DNA from: Caenispirillum bisanense
GTDB taxonomy: Bacteria > Pseudomonadota > Alphaproteobacteria > Rhodospirillales > Rhodospirillaceae
NCBI RefSeq assembly: GCF_900230255.1
Contig: NZ_OCNJ01000006.1
Location: 248,001-312,000, forward strand
Direction: 5' to 3'
Length of the DNA: 64,000 nucleotides
Positions 49,586 through 59,006 of the stretch are shown piece after piece. The notes beneath the pieces were generated by a model, which saw only the letters and a program-made list of their open reading frames with translations, was not told the origin of the DNA and ran no database searches. A program made the translations under genes and the position numbers. The stretch's first letter is position 1, and every line of letters begins with the position of its first letter.

Positions 49586-50233
49586 TCAGGCCGCCGGCCC
49601 GCAGCGGGCGACGACGAAGGGGCGATGGTCGCGGCCCTTGGAGGCGTGCCGCTCCACGGCGACCACCTCGAAACCGGCCTCGCGCAGGGCGCCGCACAGG
49701 CCGTCGGCGCTGAACGACCCGGCATAGGGCGCCATGCCGACGGCGCGCAGGGCCGGCACCAGGACGCTGCCGATCAAGGGCGTCATGTCGCCGAGGCACG
49801 GCGTCTTGGAGACGAAGACGCCGCCGGCGCCGAGCAGGGCGCGGATGCTGAGCAGCGCCGCCGGCAGGTCGCGCACGAGGTGCAGGTAGTTGAAGGCCAG
49901 CACCACGTCCGCCTGCACACCGTCGCGCGCCAGATCCTCGGCGGTCGCCACCCGGAACTCCAGACCGGCGACCGGATCCGCTTCGAGCTTCGATCGCGCG
50001 ATGGCGATCATCTCCGGCGACAGGTCGGTGGCGACGTAGGATGCGGCCCGCGGCGCCAGGGCGAGCGCCGTCGTGCCCGTGCCGCAGCCCAGTTCCACCA
50101 CCCGGCACCCGTCGGGCATGACGGCGGCGGTCCGGTCGAGCGTGCGGGCATAGGCCGCCGTGTCGGAGACCTTCGACGCCGCGTACTTGCGGGCCGCGCG
50201 GTCCCAGAACCGCGCATCGCTCGCCGTTTCCAT
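49586..50233 (-). CDS. Class I SAM-dependent methyltransferase
   Basis: The 215-residue soluble enzyme has SAM motif I VVELGCGTGTTALALA, an acidic residue after the second strand (VATDLSPEM) and DVVLAFNYLHLVRDLP. The substrate is unknown. GGGGGAGGAG precedes the start. It lies 24 nt downstream of the ArgE/DapE-like gene, in the same direction, so it is likely co-transcribed. Confidence 0.85.
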   Translation of the reverse strand: METASDARFWDRAARKYAASKVSDTAAYARTLDRTAAVMPDGCRVVELGCGTGTTALALAPRAASYVATDLSPEMIAIARSKLEADPVAGLEFRVATAEDLARDGVQADVVLAFNYLHLVRDLPAALLSIRALLGAGGVFVSKTPCLGDMTPLIGSVLVPALRAVGMAPYAGSFSADGLCGALREAGFEVVAVERHASKGRDHRPFVVARCGPAA

Positions 50234-50257
50234 ACCCTCTCTCTCCTCCCCCGAGCG

Positions 50258-51529
50258 TCAGATCCGCTCCAGCCCGCACCAGCGGGCGATGAACAGGGCC
50301 AGCACCTTGGTCACCGTGTGCAGGCTGTCGAGGCTCACACTTTCGTCGATGCCGTGGATGCGGGCCGCCTCCGGACCATAGCAGGTGGCGGGCGTATCGC
50401 CATAGAGCACGAAGAAGCGGGCGTCGGTGGTGGCGGTGGAGGCCATGTGCTCGATGGTGCTGCCGGTGATTTCCTCATGGATGGCCGACAGCGACTTCAT
50501 CATGGGCCAGTCCAGGTCCATCACCGCGCCCTCGGCATGGAAGCCGCCGTAGGAGACTGTGGCGGTGATGCCGTTGGGGGCGCCGGCGTGGATGGCCTCT
50601 TCCACCTCGCGCTTCACGTCCTCCAGGGGCTTGCCGGGGAAGAAGCCGACGCGCAGGTCGAAGCGGGCGACGGCCGGCACCGACGACGTCCAGTCGCCGC
50701 CGCTGATCTTGCCGACGTTGAAGTTGATGGGGTGGCGGTGCCCCTCGTAGCGGGCATGGCGGCAGTCGGCGCCGTTCCAGGCTTCCTCCAGGCGCTTCAG
50801 GCTCTGGACGATGGGGAACAGGGCCTCGATGGCGTTGCTGCCGGCCGAGGTATCGAGCACGTGCGCCGGCGTGCCCTGCAAGTCCACCGTGAACCACATG
50901 ACGCCGAGTTGTGCCGTCATCAGGGTGTGGTTGAAGGGCTCGGGGATGATGGCGGCGTCGGCGCGATAGCCGCGGTGCAGGCACGCGAGCGCACCATTGC
51001 CGGTGCATTCTTCCTCGATCACGCTTTGCAGATAGACGGGCGCCGCCGGCCGCCAGCCGAGCCGCGCCAGCGCCTTCATGGCCGCCACATAGGCGACGAT
51101 GCCGGCCTTCATGTCGCCGCCGCCGCGGCCGTAGAGCCGGCCGTCGCGCACCACCGGCGAGAACGGCGGGTCGGTCCACTGGCTCTCGTCGCCCGGCGGC
51201 ACCACGTCGATGTGGCCGTTGAGGATGAGGCTGCGGGCCTGCACCGGCCCCTTGGGGCGGCTGATGCCGATGACGTTCTCGCGCCCGGAATAGTCCACCA
51301 GCGGCGGCGAGAAGCCCGGCAGGTGCGCGATGGCGGCGAGGTCCACCTCGAAGCGGTCGACCTCCAGGCCCATGGCGCCGAACACGCCGGCCATGATGTC
51401 CTGCGCCCCCTGTTCCTGCCCCAGCATGGAGGGTTCGCGCACGAGGTCGGCGAGCAGCTCCACGGCGTCGGGCTGCTCGGCCGCCACGGCGTCGAGGATG
51501 GCGGCGTCGGTGGGGGTATCCAGGGGCAT
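50258..51529 (-). CDS. ArgE/DapE-family deacylase (M20 peptidase)
   Basis: The 423-residue metallohydrolase has the M20 metal ligands: LNGHIDVVPPGDESQW (His, first Asp), GRGGGDMKAGIVAYVAA (bridging Asp) and IEEECTGNGALAC (catalytic Glu pair), plus a dimerisation domain (about 185-300). M20 deacylases release an amino acid or amine from an N-acyl compound. The start is 2 nt after the FAD oxidoreductase stop, so they are co-translated. Confidence 0.9.
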   Translation of the reverse strand: MPLDTPTDAAILDAVAAEQPDAVELLADLVREPSMLGQEQGAQDIMAGVFGAMGLEVDRFEVDLAAIAHLPGFSPPLVDYSGRENVIGISRPKGPVQARSLILNGHIDVVPPGDESQWTDPPFSPVVRDGRLYGRGGGDMKAGIVAYVAAMKALARLGWRPAAPVYLQSVIEEECTGNGALACLHRGYRADAAIIPEPFNHTLMTAQLGVMWFTVDLQGTPAHVLDTSAGSNAIEALFPIVQSLKRLEEAWNGADCRHARYEGHRHPINFNVGKISGGDWTSSVPAVARFDLRVGFFPGKPLEDVKREVEEAIHAGAPNGITATVSYGGFHAEGAVMDLDWPMMKSLSAIHEEITGSTIEHMASTATTDARFFVLYGDTPATCYGPEAARIHGIDESVSLDSLHTVTKVLALFIARWCGLERI

Positions 51530-51531
51530 GG

Positions 51532-52671
51532 TCACGGAATCCTGTCGGGGGAGAGGGTCGTTTCGGTGATGCCGCGGGCGGCGATGTGCTCGGGCACCGG
51601 CTTGCCCTGGGCCAGGGCCGAGGCCAGCGCGCCCATGGCGGCGCAGGTCTGGATGCCGTAGCCGCCCTGCCCGGCCAGCCAGAAGAAGCCCGTTTCGCCC
51701 GCCCGCGCGCCAACCACCGGCACGCCGTCTTCCACGAAGCTGCGCAGGCCGGCCCACTTGTGGTCCACCGCGCGCACGTCGAGGTCGAGGGCGGTCATCA
51801 GCCGGTCGACGGCGATGGCGACGTCCAGTTCTTCCGGCTGGACGTCGTGGGCCGGCACCGGCGTGGCGTCGGCCGGGCTGACCAGCAGCTTGCCGGCGTC
51901 GGGCTTGGCGTAGAAGTTTTCCTCGGCGTCGAGCACCATGGGCCAGCGCTCCGGGTTCATGCCCTCGGGCACGGCGACGAGGCAGGCGGTGCGGCGCTTG
52001 GGCTGCAGGCCGATGGGCTTGACGCCGGCCAGCTTGCCGACCTCGTCGGCCCAGGCCCCGGCGGCGTTGACCACCACCGGCGCGGCGAAGGTGTCGCCGG
52101 CCCGCGTGGTGACGGTCCAGCCGGTGTCGGTGCGGGTGACCGTTTCCACCTCGGCGCGGGTGACGATCTCGCCGCCGTGGCGCTTCATCAGGCGCAGGAA
52201 GCCCTGGTGCAGGGCGTGGACGTCCATGTCCTTGGCGCCCGTCTCCAGCATGGCGGCCTTCACCTGGTCGCGACGCAGGAGCGGCAGCAGGGCGCAGGCC
52301 TCGTCGACCGTCAGCTCGGTCAGCGGCGCCCCGGAGGCGCGGCCTTCCTCGGCGGCGCGGGCGAGGGCCGCTTCCTGGCCCTCGGGCGCGAAGAACAGCA
52401 CGCCGCGGTCGGTGAGCACGGGCGCGTCCGTCAGCCCCTCCGGCGGGTTCTCGAAGAACGGCCGGCTGGCGATGGACAGCGCGCGGATGGCACGCGGGCC
52501 GTAGTTCTCGGTGAACAGGGCGGCGGACCGGCCGGTGGAGTGGTACCCGGGCTGCGCCTCCCGCTCCAGCACCACCACGCTCCGGCCGTCGCGGGCGAGG
52601 AAATAGGCCGCCGAGGCACCGGCGATGCCGCCGCCGATGATGACGAAGTCGAAGAGCCGGGTGTCGCTCAT
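51532..52671 (-). CDS. FAD-dependent oxidoreductase (DAO family)
   Basis: The 379-residue flavoprotein has a Rossmann GGGIAGASAAYFLARDG near residue 12, SGRSAA-like second motif (HSTGRSAALFTENYG), VVNAAGAWADEVGKL, and a C-terminal FFWLAGQGGYGIQTCAAMG. It is similar to D-amino-acid oxidase/dehydrogenase and glycine oxidase relatives, which oxidise amino acids or secondary amines. The in-frame extension to 52863 runs into the repeat element and is not used. Confidence 0.88.
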   Translation of the reverse strand: MSDTRLFDFVIIGGGIAGASAAYFLARDGRSVVVLEREAQPGYHSTGRSAALFTENYGPRAIRALSIASRPFFENPPEGLTDAPVLTDRGVLFFAPEGQEAALARAAEEGRASGAPLTELTVDEACALLPLLRRDQVKAAMLETGAKDMDVHALHQGFLRLMKRHGGEIVTRAEVETVTRTDTGWTVTTRAGDTFAAPVVVNAAGAWADEVGKLAGVKPIGLQPKRRTACLVAVPEGMNPERWPMVLDAEENFYAKPDAGKLLVSPADATPVPAHDVQPEELDVAIAVDRLMTALDLDVRAVDHKWAGLRSFVEDGVPVVGARAGETGFFWLAGQGGYGIQTCAAMGALASALAQGKPVPEHIAARGITETTLSPDRIP

Positions 52672-52744
52672 GGTGGTCCTGTCCGCTTCCGTGGTCATCG
52701 TCCGTGGCCGCTGGGGGCCTGTGTGCTTGTCGTCTACTTCACGT

Positions 52745-52874
52745 GTCATGCCCGGCCTCGAGCCGGGCATCCACGGCGGCACCGGCGGCGGCCGTGGAGA
52801 ACGCCACCCCTTCCCCGCCGTCCGTGGCGCCGTGGATGGCCGGGTCGAGCCCGGCCATGACACTGGAGGGTGGG
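52745..52874. repeat. 130-bp palindromic repeat, copy 1 (BIME/MITE-like)
   Basis: Each end is a hairpin (TGCCCGGC…GCCGGGCA and TGGCCGGG…CCCGGCCA). The two ends are also inverted repeats of each other (GTCATG…CATCCACG against CGTGGATG…CATGAC). The differences between the arms are compensatory, keeping each hairpin intact. The middle is variable. A second copy at 53061-53190 has about eight mismatches over 130 bp. Confidence 0.8.
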
Positions 52875-53060
52875 TGGTGGGGCACTCGTTCCTTACGGCT
52901 GTTTGTTCCTCGCCTGCTTCATCGCCTTGCCTGCCTCACCTGCCATGCTGCCTCGCCTGTCGTCGCCCTGCCGCTCGCACCTCGCCGCATTCCTCGGCCC
53001 TCGTCGCAAGAGCCCGTGGCAGCAACGAAGCCCGACCCTGCCACCGCCTTCCCCACCCTT

Positions 53061-53190
53061 GTCATGCCCGGCCTCGAGCCGGGCATCCACAGCGGCACCG
53101 GCGACGGCCGTGGAGAACGTCGCCCCTCTCCCCCCGACCGTGGCGCCGTGGATGGCCGGGTCGAGCCCGGCCATGACACTGGAGGGTGGG
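53061..53190. repeat. 130-bp palindromic repeat, copy 2
   Basis: The second copy of the palindromic element lies in direct orientation 186 bp after the first. The outer arms are identical and the middle carries most of the differences. A decayed continuation (CCCGGCCATGACACTG at 53236-53251) follows. No ORF bigger than a shadow is inside. Confidence 0.8.
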
Positions 53191-53274
53191 GGGCACCCGG
53201 CCCGGCCACAACACGGGAGGGCGGTGTGCACAGGGCCCGGCCATGACACTGAAGCACGACCGCGCACCACCCCG

Positions 53275-54264
53275 TCAGAACGCTACGAGATCCGCCCCCT
53301 TCAGGTCGAGCATCGTTCTGGCCTCGTCGGGGGAGGCCACTTCCAGCCCCAGGCTCTCCAGGATGGTGCGGATGTGGGCCACCTGCTCGGCGTTGGAGAC
53401 CGCCAACCGGCCCGGCCCCATGGTCAGGCTGTCTTCCAGGCCGACGCGCACGTTGCCGCCCATCACCGCGCCCATGGTGGCGAGGCCCATCTGATGACGG
53501 CCGCCGCCGAGGACGCTGAAGCGGTAGTCGCCGCCGAACAGGCGGTCGGCCACCGACTTCATGTGCGTCAGGTTGTCGGGGTCCGGCCCGATGCCGCCCA
53601 GGATGCCGAAGATGAACTGGCAGAACAGCGGCGTCTTCACCAGCCCCTTGTCGAGGAAATGCGCCAGCGTATAGAGGTGCCCGACGTCATAGCACTCGAA
53701 CTCGAACCGCGTGCCGCAGCCTTCGCCCAGGTCCTTCAGGATGCGTTCTATGTCGCCGAAGGTATTGCGGAAGATGAAGTCCTTGGAGCCTTCCAGGAAG
53801 GGCTTCTCCCAGTCGTGCTTCCAGCCGTCGTAGCGCTCCGCCAGCGGGTGCAGGGCGAAGTTCATGCTGCCCATGTTGAGCGAGCACATCTCGGGCTGCG
53901 CCTTCAATGCAGCCTGCATGCGATCTTCCACCGTCATGCCCTGCCCGCCGCCGGTGGTGATGTTCACCACGGCGCCGGTCTGCTGCTTGATGCGCGGCAG
54001 GAAGCGCATGAACACGTCCGGATCGGGCGACGGACGGCCCGTTTCCGGGTCGCGGGCGTGCAGGTGCAGGATGGCCGCCCCCGCCTCCGCCGCCGCCAGC
54101 GCCTGCTCGGCGATCTGGTCGGGGGTGATGGGCAGGTGCGGGCTCATGGTCGGCGTGTGGATGGAGCCGGTGACGGCGCAGGTGATGATGACCTTCTCCC
54201 GCCCGCGCTTCTCGCGGCGCGTCGACGGCGTGTCGGTGGCGACGGACGTTTCCAAAGCAGCCAT
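53275..54264 (-). CDS. BKACE (beta-keto acid cleavage enzyme, DUF849)
   Basis: The 329-residue enzyme condenses a beta-keto acid with acetyl-CoA and cleaves it to acetoacetate and a new CoA ester. The family's zinc and substrate regions are visible: ITCAVTGSIHTP, AILHLHARDPETGRPSPD (HLHARD at 67-72), MCSLNMGSMNF, VRVGLEDSLTM. The best-known member is Kce of lysine fermentation, but the keto acid varies widely. I used ATG 54264; a TTG at 54273 overlaps the aminotransferase stop. Confidence 0.92.
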   Translation of the reverse strand: MAALETSVATDTPSTRREKRGREKVIITCAVTGSIHTPTMSPHLPITPDQIAEQALAAAEAGAAILHLHARDPETGRPSPDPDVFMRFLPRIKQQTGAVVNITTGGGQGMTVEDRMQAALKAQPEMCSLNMGSMNFALHPLAERYDGWKHDWEKPFLEGSKDFIFRNTFGDIERILKDLGEGCGTRFEFECYDVGHLYTLAHFLDKGLVKTPLFCQFIFGILGGIGPDPDNLTHMKSVADRLFGGDYRFSVLGGGRHQMGLATMGAVMGGNVRVGLEDSLTMGPGRLAVSNAEQVAHIRTILESLGLEVASPDEARTMLDLKGADLVAF

Positions 54265-54269
54265 TGTTT

Positions 54270-55646
54270 TCAATACCTTCCGGCGATTTCCTTGTGCAGC
54301 GCCCGCAGGGCGCCGCGCAGGCGGTCCAGCATCTCGTCGACTTCGGCCGGCGTGATGGTGAGCGGCGGGGTGATCATGACGTGGTCACCCTCGGCGCCGC
54401 CGCGGGTGCGGCGGAAGTAGATGATGAGGCCGCGCTCGTAGGCGAGGTCGACCAGGCGGCTGGCGGCGTTCAGCTCCTTGGGCAGGACGGCCAGCGTCTC
54501 CTTGTCGGCCACCAGTTCCATGGCCTGCAGCAGGCCCTTGCCGCGCACGTCGCCGACGAAGGGGAACTCGGCCATCAGGGCCTGGAGGCCCGCCATCTGC
54601 CGCTCACCCATGCAGGCCGCATTGGTCGACAGGTCCTGCTCGACGATCTCGCGCACCACCGCCCGGCCGGCGGCGCAAGCGATGGGGTTGCCGGCGTAGG
54701 TGTGGCCGTGGGCGAAGCCGCCGGCATCCAGCACCTGCCGCACCATGCGCCCCGGCGCGATCATCGCGCCGAGCGGCGCATAGCCGGCGGCGAAGCCCTT
54801 GGACATGGCGACCAGATCGGGCGTGATGCCCCAATGCTCGGCGGCCAGGAAGCGCCCGGTGCGGCCGACGCCGGTCATCACCTCGTCGTAGATCAGCAGC
54901 ACGCCGTATTTGTCGCAGATCTCGCGGATGCGCGGGTAATAGGTGTCGGGCGCCACCACCGCGCCGGTCGAGGCACCGCCCACCGGCTCCATGATGAAGG
55001 CGAGCACCGTCTCCGGTCCCTGGCGGAGGATTTCCTCCTCCAGCAGGTCGGCCATGCGGCGGCCGTAGGCGTCGGGGTCCTCGCCGCGGCCGTCCAGGTA
55101 CTGGCGCGGCGTGGTGATCTTGGGCATGGCCCGCATCATGGGGTCGAAGGGCGCCGACAGCGGCGTGTAGCCGGTGACGGCGAGCGCCCCGAGCGTGCAG
55201 CCGTGGTAGCTGGGGAAGCGGCTGATCACCTTGTAGCGGCTGCCCTGCCCCACCGCGATGGCCCACTGGCGGGCGAACTTGAGGCAGGTTTCCACGGCCT
55301 CCGACCCGCCGGAGACGAAGAACACCTTGTCGAGCCCGGCCGGCATCAGCCGGGCGATCTCGGCCGCCAAGCCTTCCGACGCCTCCGACTGGAATTGCAG
55401 GCGATAGGCGAAGGTGCAGCGGTCCAGCTGCTCCTTCATGGCGGCGATGACGCGCGGGTTGGAGTGGCCGATGTTGCACACCATGGCCCCGGAGGCGGCA
55501 TCCATGTAGGACTTGCCGTCCTGGCCGTACATCCAGATCCCCTCGGCGCGGTCGATGAACGGCCGCGTGCCGTGGGCCTGGTAGAACAGATGGCTTTCCG
55601 CGGGAGCCGCGGGGTCGCGCGCAAGGGTGTCGGCGGCGCCGGTCAT
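54270..55646 (-). CDS. Class III PLP-dependent aminotransferase
   Basis: The 458-residue omega-type transaminase has PLP Lys K283 in VAMSKGFAAGY, IYDEVMTGVGRTG with D254, and FVSGGSEAVETCLKFAR. Class III enzymes move amino groups from omega-amino acids, diamines or amines. It sits next to a polyamine-type importer and BKACE; the natural reading is transamination of an imported amine to an oxo acid that BKACE then cleaves (inference). Its end overlaps a possible start of the BKACE gene. Confidence 0.92.
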   Translation of the reverse strand: MTGAADTLARDPAAPAESHLFYQAHGTRPFIDRAEGIWMYGQDGKSYMDAASGAMVCNIGHSNPRVIAAMKEQLDRCTFAYRLQFQSEASEGLAAEIARLMPAGLDKVFFVSGGSEAVETCLKFARQWAIAVGQGSRYKVISRFPSYHGCTLGALAVTGYTPLSAPFDPMMRAMPKITTPRQYLDGRGEDPDAYGRRMADLLEEEILRQGPETVLAFIMEPVGGASTGAVVAPDTYYPRIREICDKYGVLLIYDEVMTGVGRTGRFLAAEHWGITPDLVAMSKGFAAGYAPLGAMIAPGRMVRQVLDAGGFAHGHTYAGNPIACAAGRAVVREIVEQDLSTNAACMGERQMAGLQALMAEFPFVGDVRGKGLLQAMELVADKETLAVLPKELNAASRLVDLAYERGLIIYFRRTRGGAEGDHVMITPPLTITPAEVDEMLDRLRGALRALHKEIAGRY

Positions 55647-55665
55647 TCTCGGGGGGTGTCCTGGT

Positions 55666-56766
55666 TCAGTGGTGGACGCGGCCGGTCTCGTCGAGGATCA
55701 CGGCATCCTCCGCCCGCAGGTGGAGCATGACGCGGTCGCCGTCGCGGAACGGGTTGCGGTCGATGGGGTTGATGACCTGCAGGCGATGCCCGCCGGCCTC
55801 GACGAAATAGCGGGCGTTGAGGCCCTGGTAGTCGACGGTGGTGATAACGCCCGGCACGGTGTTGAGCGGTCCGGCGAGCGGTTCCGGCTCGCGGCCGAGG
55901 CTGATGCGCTCGGCCCGCACCACCACCTGCACCAGCTCGCCGGGCTTGAAGCGGCCACCGCTGGCGATGGTCAGGCGCAGGTCGCCCTGGGTGAGCACGA
56001 CGGTCACGAGGCCCTGCTCCACCGTCTCCACCCGGCCCGCCAGGAAGTTGGAATTGCCCAGGAAATCGGCGACGAAGTGGCTGGCCGGACGGTTGTAGAC
56101 GTCTTCCGGCGTGCCCACCTGCTCCATGCGGCCGTTGGACATGACCACCACCTTGTCGGACATGGCGAGCGCCTCGCCCTGGTCGTGGGTGACGAAGACG
56201 GTGGCGATGCCGAGTTCGCGCTGGATGCGCTTCAGCTCCAGGCGCATTTCCTCGCGCAGGTTGGCGTCGAGCGCCGACAGCGGCTCGTCGAGCAGCAGGA
56301 CGTCGGGTTCCACCACGATGGCGCGGGCGAGCGCGATGCGCTGCTGCTGGCCGCCGGACAATTGCGACGGCATGCGGTCTTCCAGGTGCGGCAGGCGCAC
56401 GATCTGCAAGGCGCGGCGCACCTTCTCGCGGGCGTCGGCCTTGCCCACCTTGCGGTACTTGAGGCCGAAGGCGACGTTGTCGGCGACGGTCATGTGCGGG
56501 AACAGGGCGTAGTTCTGGAACACCACGCCCAGGTTCCGCTTGTGGATGGGAATCTCGTTCACCCGCCGGCCCTTGATGGCGATTTCGCCGGCGGAAATGC
56601 TTTCGAGGCCGGCGATCATGCGCAGCGTCGTGGTCTTGCCGCAGCCCGAGGGGCCGAGCAGGGTGACGAAGCTGCCCTCGGGAATGTCGAGGGTCATGTC
56701 CGTGACGGCCTGGAAGCTGCCGTAGTGCTTCTCCACGTCGGTCAGGCGGACGGCGATGTCGGTCAT
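55666..56766 (-). CDS. potA: PotA-like ABC transporter ATPase
   Basis: The 366-residue ATPase has Walker A GPSGCGKT (38-45), Q-loop VVFQNYALFPHMTV, signature LSGGQQQRIALARAI, Walker B VLLLDEPLSALD and a C-terminal TOBE regulatory domain (about 280-360). This is the order of spermidine/putrescine, iron and related importers. It lies between the solute-binding gene and the aminotransferase gene. The symbol denotes family likeness, not a proven substrate. Confidence 0.88.
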   Translation of the reverse strand: MTDIAVRLTDVEKHYGSFQAVTDMTLDIPEGSFVTLLGPSGCGKTTTLRMIAGLESISAGEIAIKGRRVNEIPIHKRNLGVVFQNYALFPHMTVADNVAFGLKYRKVGKADAREKVRRALQIVRLPHLEDRMPSQLSGGQQQRIALARAIVVEPDVLLLDEPLSALDANLREEMRLELKRIQRELGIATVFVTHDQGEALAMSDKVVVMSNGRMEQVGTPEDVYNRPASHFVADFLGNSNFLAGRVETVEQGLVTVVLTQGDLRLTIASGGRFKPGELVQVVVRAERISLGREPEPLAGPLNTVPGVITTVDYQGLNARYFVEAGGHRLQVINPIDRNPFRDGDRVMLHLRAEDAVILDETGRVHH

Positions 56767-56872
56767 GGCGGGCGGGTCCTCGCGGGCGGCGGTGTCAAGG
56801 CGGACGGAAGGCGGCGGCGGCCGGCCCCTGGGCAGGGAGGGCGGGACGGGCCGCCGCCGGGGCTACGGAACC

Positions 56873-58036
56873 TCAGTAGCCCTTTTCGATGCGGCCGAAC
56901 ATTTTCGACCATTCCTGCTCGTTGCTGTTCCAGTACTCGGGCTTGGCGAAGGTGAGGTCGGCGAGCTGGCCGGTGGCGTCATAGGCCGGCAGCTTGGGGA
57001 CCTTCGCGCCCAGGTCCACCTTGGTGGGGTCGAGCGACGGCGGGTAGTTCTGGCCCTCGGCGACGGCGATGGCGACTTCGGGCTCCAGCATGAAGTTGAC
57101 CAGCTGCTCGGTCGCCTCCATGGGGCTGCCCTTCAGCACCATCAGGCATTCCTGCCAGGCGAAGCCGTTCTTCGGGTCGTGGTAGCCGATGTTGTGGCCC
57201 TGCTGCTGCAGCGCGGCGACGCGGCCCGACCAGGCTTCGGTCAGGTATATCTCGCCCGAGGCCAGCAGGCTCATCAGCTCGGCGCCCGAGGTCCAGTACT
57301 TGAGCAGGTTCTTGCGGTGGTCGCGCAGGGATTCCCACACCGCATCCATGTCCTGGATGTTGTTGGGGTCCTGGCCGGTGGCGAGGGCGGCGTACCAGAT
57401 GCGGGTGCGCCAGTCGTTCCAGCCGCCGATCTTGTTCTTGTACTTTTCCGACCACAGGATCTTGGCGCCCATCTCCTTCACTTCCTCGTCGGAGACGTGG
57501 TCGCGGTTATAGGCGATGCCGGTGGTGCCGTAGTCGTAGGGCGCCGCCGACAGGGTGCCGTTGGTCACCTCGCGGTAGGGCTTCATGAGCGCCGGCATGA
57601 CCAGCGCCAGGTTCGGGATGTTCTTCTCGTTCAGCTCGACGCCATAGCCGAGGCCGACATAGCGGGCGTAATCGAACACGCCGGAGGCATGGAAGACGTT
57701 GTACTCGCCTTCCTGCCCGGCCTTCACGCGCGTCAGGAACTCGTCACCCGAGGCGAAGGTGCCTTCGACCACTTTGTTGCCGGTGGCCTTTTCATAGGGG
57801 TTGAAGGCGTACTTGCGGAAAGCTTCCGAGGTCACGCCGCCCCAGCCGTCGAAGCGCACCGAAATGGGGTTGGCCGCCGCCTGGGCCATGGCCTGGCGAC
57901 CGGCCAGGGTCAGGCTGCCGCCGACCACGCCGGTGGCGATGCCGGCCATGCCGAGCAGACCGAAGAAGCCGCGGCGCGAGACGTCGCCGTTGCGGTAGCG
58001 CTCGAGGAGCCGTTCGTAACGCTTGCTGTCGTCCAT
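56873..58036 (-). CDS. Polyamine-type ABC substrate-binding protein (Tat-exported)
   Basis: The 387-residue PotD/PotF-like binding protein begins with a twin-arginine signal (SRRGFFGLLGMAG, 20-32), unusual in this family, ending near QAMAQA. The mature part has RFDGWGGVTSEAFRKYAFNPYEKATG, the NVFHASGVFDYARY region and VNFMLEPEVAIAVAEGQNYPP at the end. It delivers substrate to the permeases encoded just upstream. Polyamine or an amino compound is likely; the exact ligand is unknown. Confidence 0.88.
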   Translation of the reverse strand: MDDSKRYERLLERYRNGDVSRRGFFGLLGMAGIATGVVGGSLTLAGRQAMAQAAANPISVRFDGWGGVTSEAFRKYAFNPYEKATGNKVVEGTFASGDEFLTRVKAGQEGEYNVFHASGVFDYARYVGLGYGVELNEKNIPNLALVMPALMKPYREVTNGTLSAAPYDYGTTGIAYNRDHVSDEEVKEMGAKILWSEKYKNKIGGWNDWRTRIWYAALATGQDPNNIQDMDAVWESLRDHRKNLLKYWTSGAELMSLLASGEIYLTEAWSGRVAALQQQGHNIGYHDPKNGFAWQECLMVLKGSPMEATEQLVNFMLEPEVAIAVAEGQNYPPSLDPTKVDLGAKVPKLPAYDATGQLADLTFAKPEYWNSNEQEWSKMFGRIEKGY

Positions 58037-58097
58037 GGGTGAAAGCCTCTCTGTACCTGGTTGGGTTCGTTCGGTTTCTTATTGTGTAGGGTCGGGC

Positions 58098-59006
58098 TCA
58101 GCCGCGGCCGCCCTTGGCGAAGCGGCGGGCGAGGAAGCCGGCGATGAGCGGCAGCGACACCGTCAGCACGATCATCACGGTGCCGAGCGCGTTGATTTCC
58201 GGGCTGATGGAATTGCGCAGCATGGCGAAGATCTGCGTCGGCACGGTCTCGGTGCCGCCGGACTTCCAGAACAGGGTCGCCGTCACGTCGTCGAAGCTGA
58301 TGGTGAAGGCGAACAGCATCCCCGCGAACACGGCCGGCATGAGCAGCGGCAGGGTGACGCGGAAGAACGTCTCCCACGCATTGGCGCCGAGCGAACGGGC
58401 CGCTTCCTCGTAGACCGGCTTGATGCCGGTCAACCGCGCCTGCACCACCAGCACCACGAAGGGCAGCGTGATGAGCACATGGCCCATGAGCAGCAGCGCG
58501 AAGCTCTTGGGGATGGACAGCCAGCGCAGGAACAGCAGCAGCGCGACACCCAGCACCACCTCGGGCACCAGGATGGGCGTGATGAGCAGCGTGTTGATGA
58601 GGCCCTTGCCGGGGAAGTCGTAGCGCACCATCGCCAGGCTCGCGGCGATGCCGATGGCGGTCGAGATGATCGCCGTCAGCGTGCCCAGCACCAGCGAGGT
58701 CTGGAAGGCGTTGACGATGGCGTCGTTGGCCCACAGCGCCTGAAACCAGCGGAACGAGAAACCTTCCAGCGGGAAGGTGCCGAAGCGGCTGGAATTGAAG
58801 CTGAGCAGCACCACCACGGCGATGGGCGCGAACATGAACACGTAGACCAGCACCGTGGCGACGCGGATGAAGCTCCACCCCGACGGGCGCGGCAGGCGGA
58901 AGCGGCGGCCGGCGCGGGTGGGCGCTTCGGCGGTGGCGGCGGCGCGGTCGGCGATCCGGGCCGCCGTGCGGGCGGGGGCGGAGGGCGTGCTCGTCGTCTG
59001 CATCAT
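58098..59006 (-). CDS. potC: PotC-like ABC permease
   Basis: The 302-residue permease has a cytoplasmic N-terminal tail (1-45) and six membrane segments, with the EAA-loop EEAARSLGANAWETFFRVTLPLLMP. NSSRFGTFPLEGFSFRWFQALW between the first two helices is typical of PotC. It overlaps the preceding permease gene by four nt (ATGA). The symbol shows family, not proven substrate. Confidence 0.88.
   Translation of the reverse strand: MMQTTSTPSAPARTAARIADRAAATAEAPTRAGRRFRLPRPSGWSFIRVATVLVYVFMFAPIAVVVLLSFNSSRFGTFPLEGFSFRWFQALWANDAIVNAFQTSLVLGTLTAIISTAIGIAASLAMVRYDFPGKGLINTLLITPILVPEVVLGVALLLFLRWLSIPKSFALLLMGHVLITLPFVVLVVQARLTGIKPVYEEAARSLGANAWETFFRVTLPLLMPAVFAGMLFAFTISFDDVTATLFWKSGGTETVPTQIFAMLRNSISPEINALGTVMIVLTVSLPLIAGFLARRFAKGGRG

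Larger units (their letters stand above)
52672..53274. other. Repeat-bearing gap between the FAD oxidoreductase and BKACE genes
   Basis: The 603-nt gap interrupts an otherwise compact run of minus-strand genes. It contains the two 130-bp palindromic elements, a decayed fragment at 53191-53251, and between the copies (52875-53060) a stretch with no gene or recognised element. Several open frames here on both strands are translations of the palindromes. Hairpins in the transcript could separate expression of the two halves of the cluster. Confidence 0.6.

Noticed and set aside
52745-53270. CRISPR or coding region in the 52.7-53.3 kb gap
   Set aside because: There are only two long copies with internal palindromes and no spacer series; open frames there are translations of the repeats.
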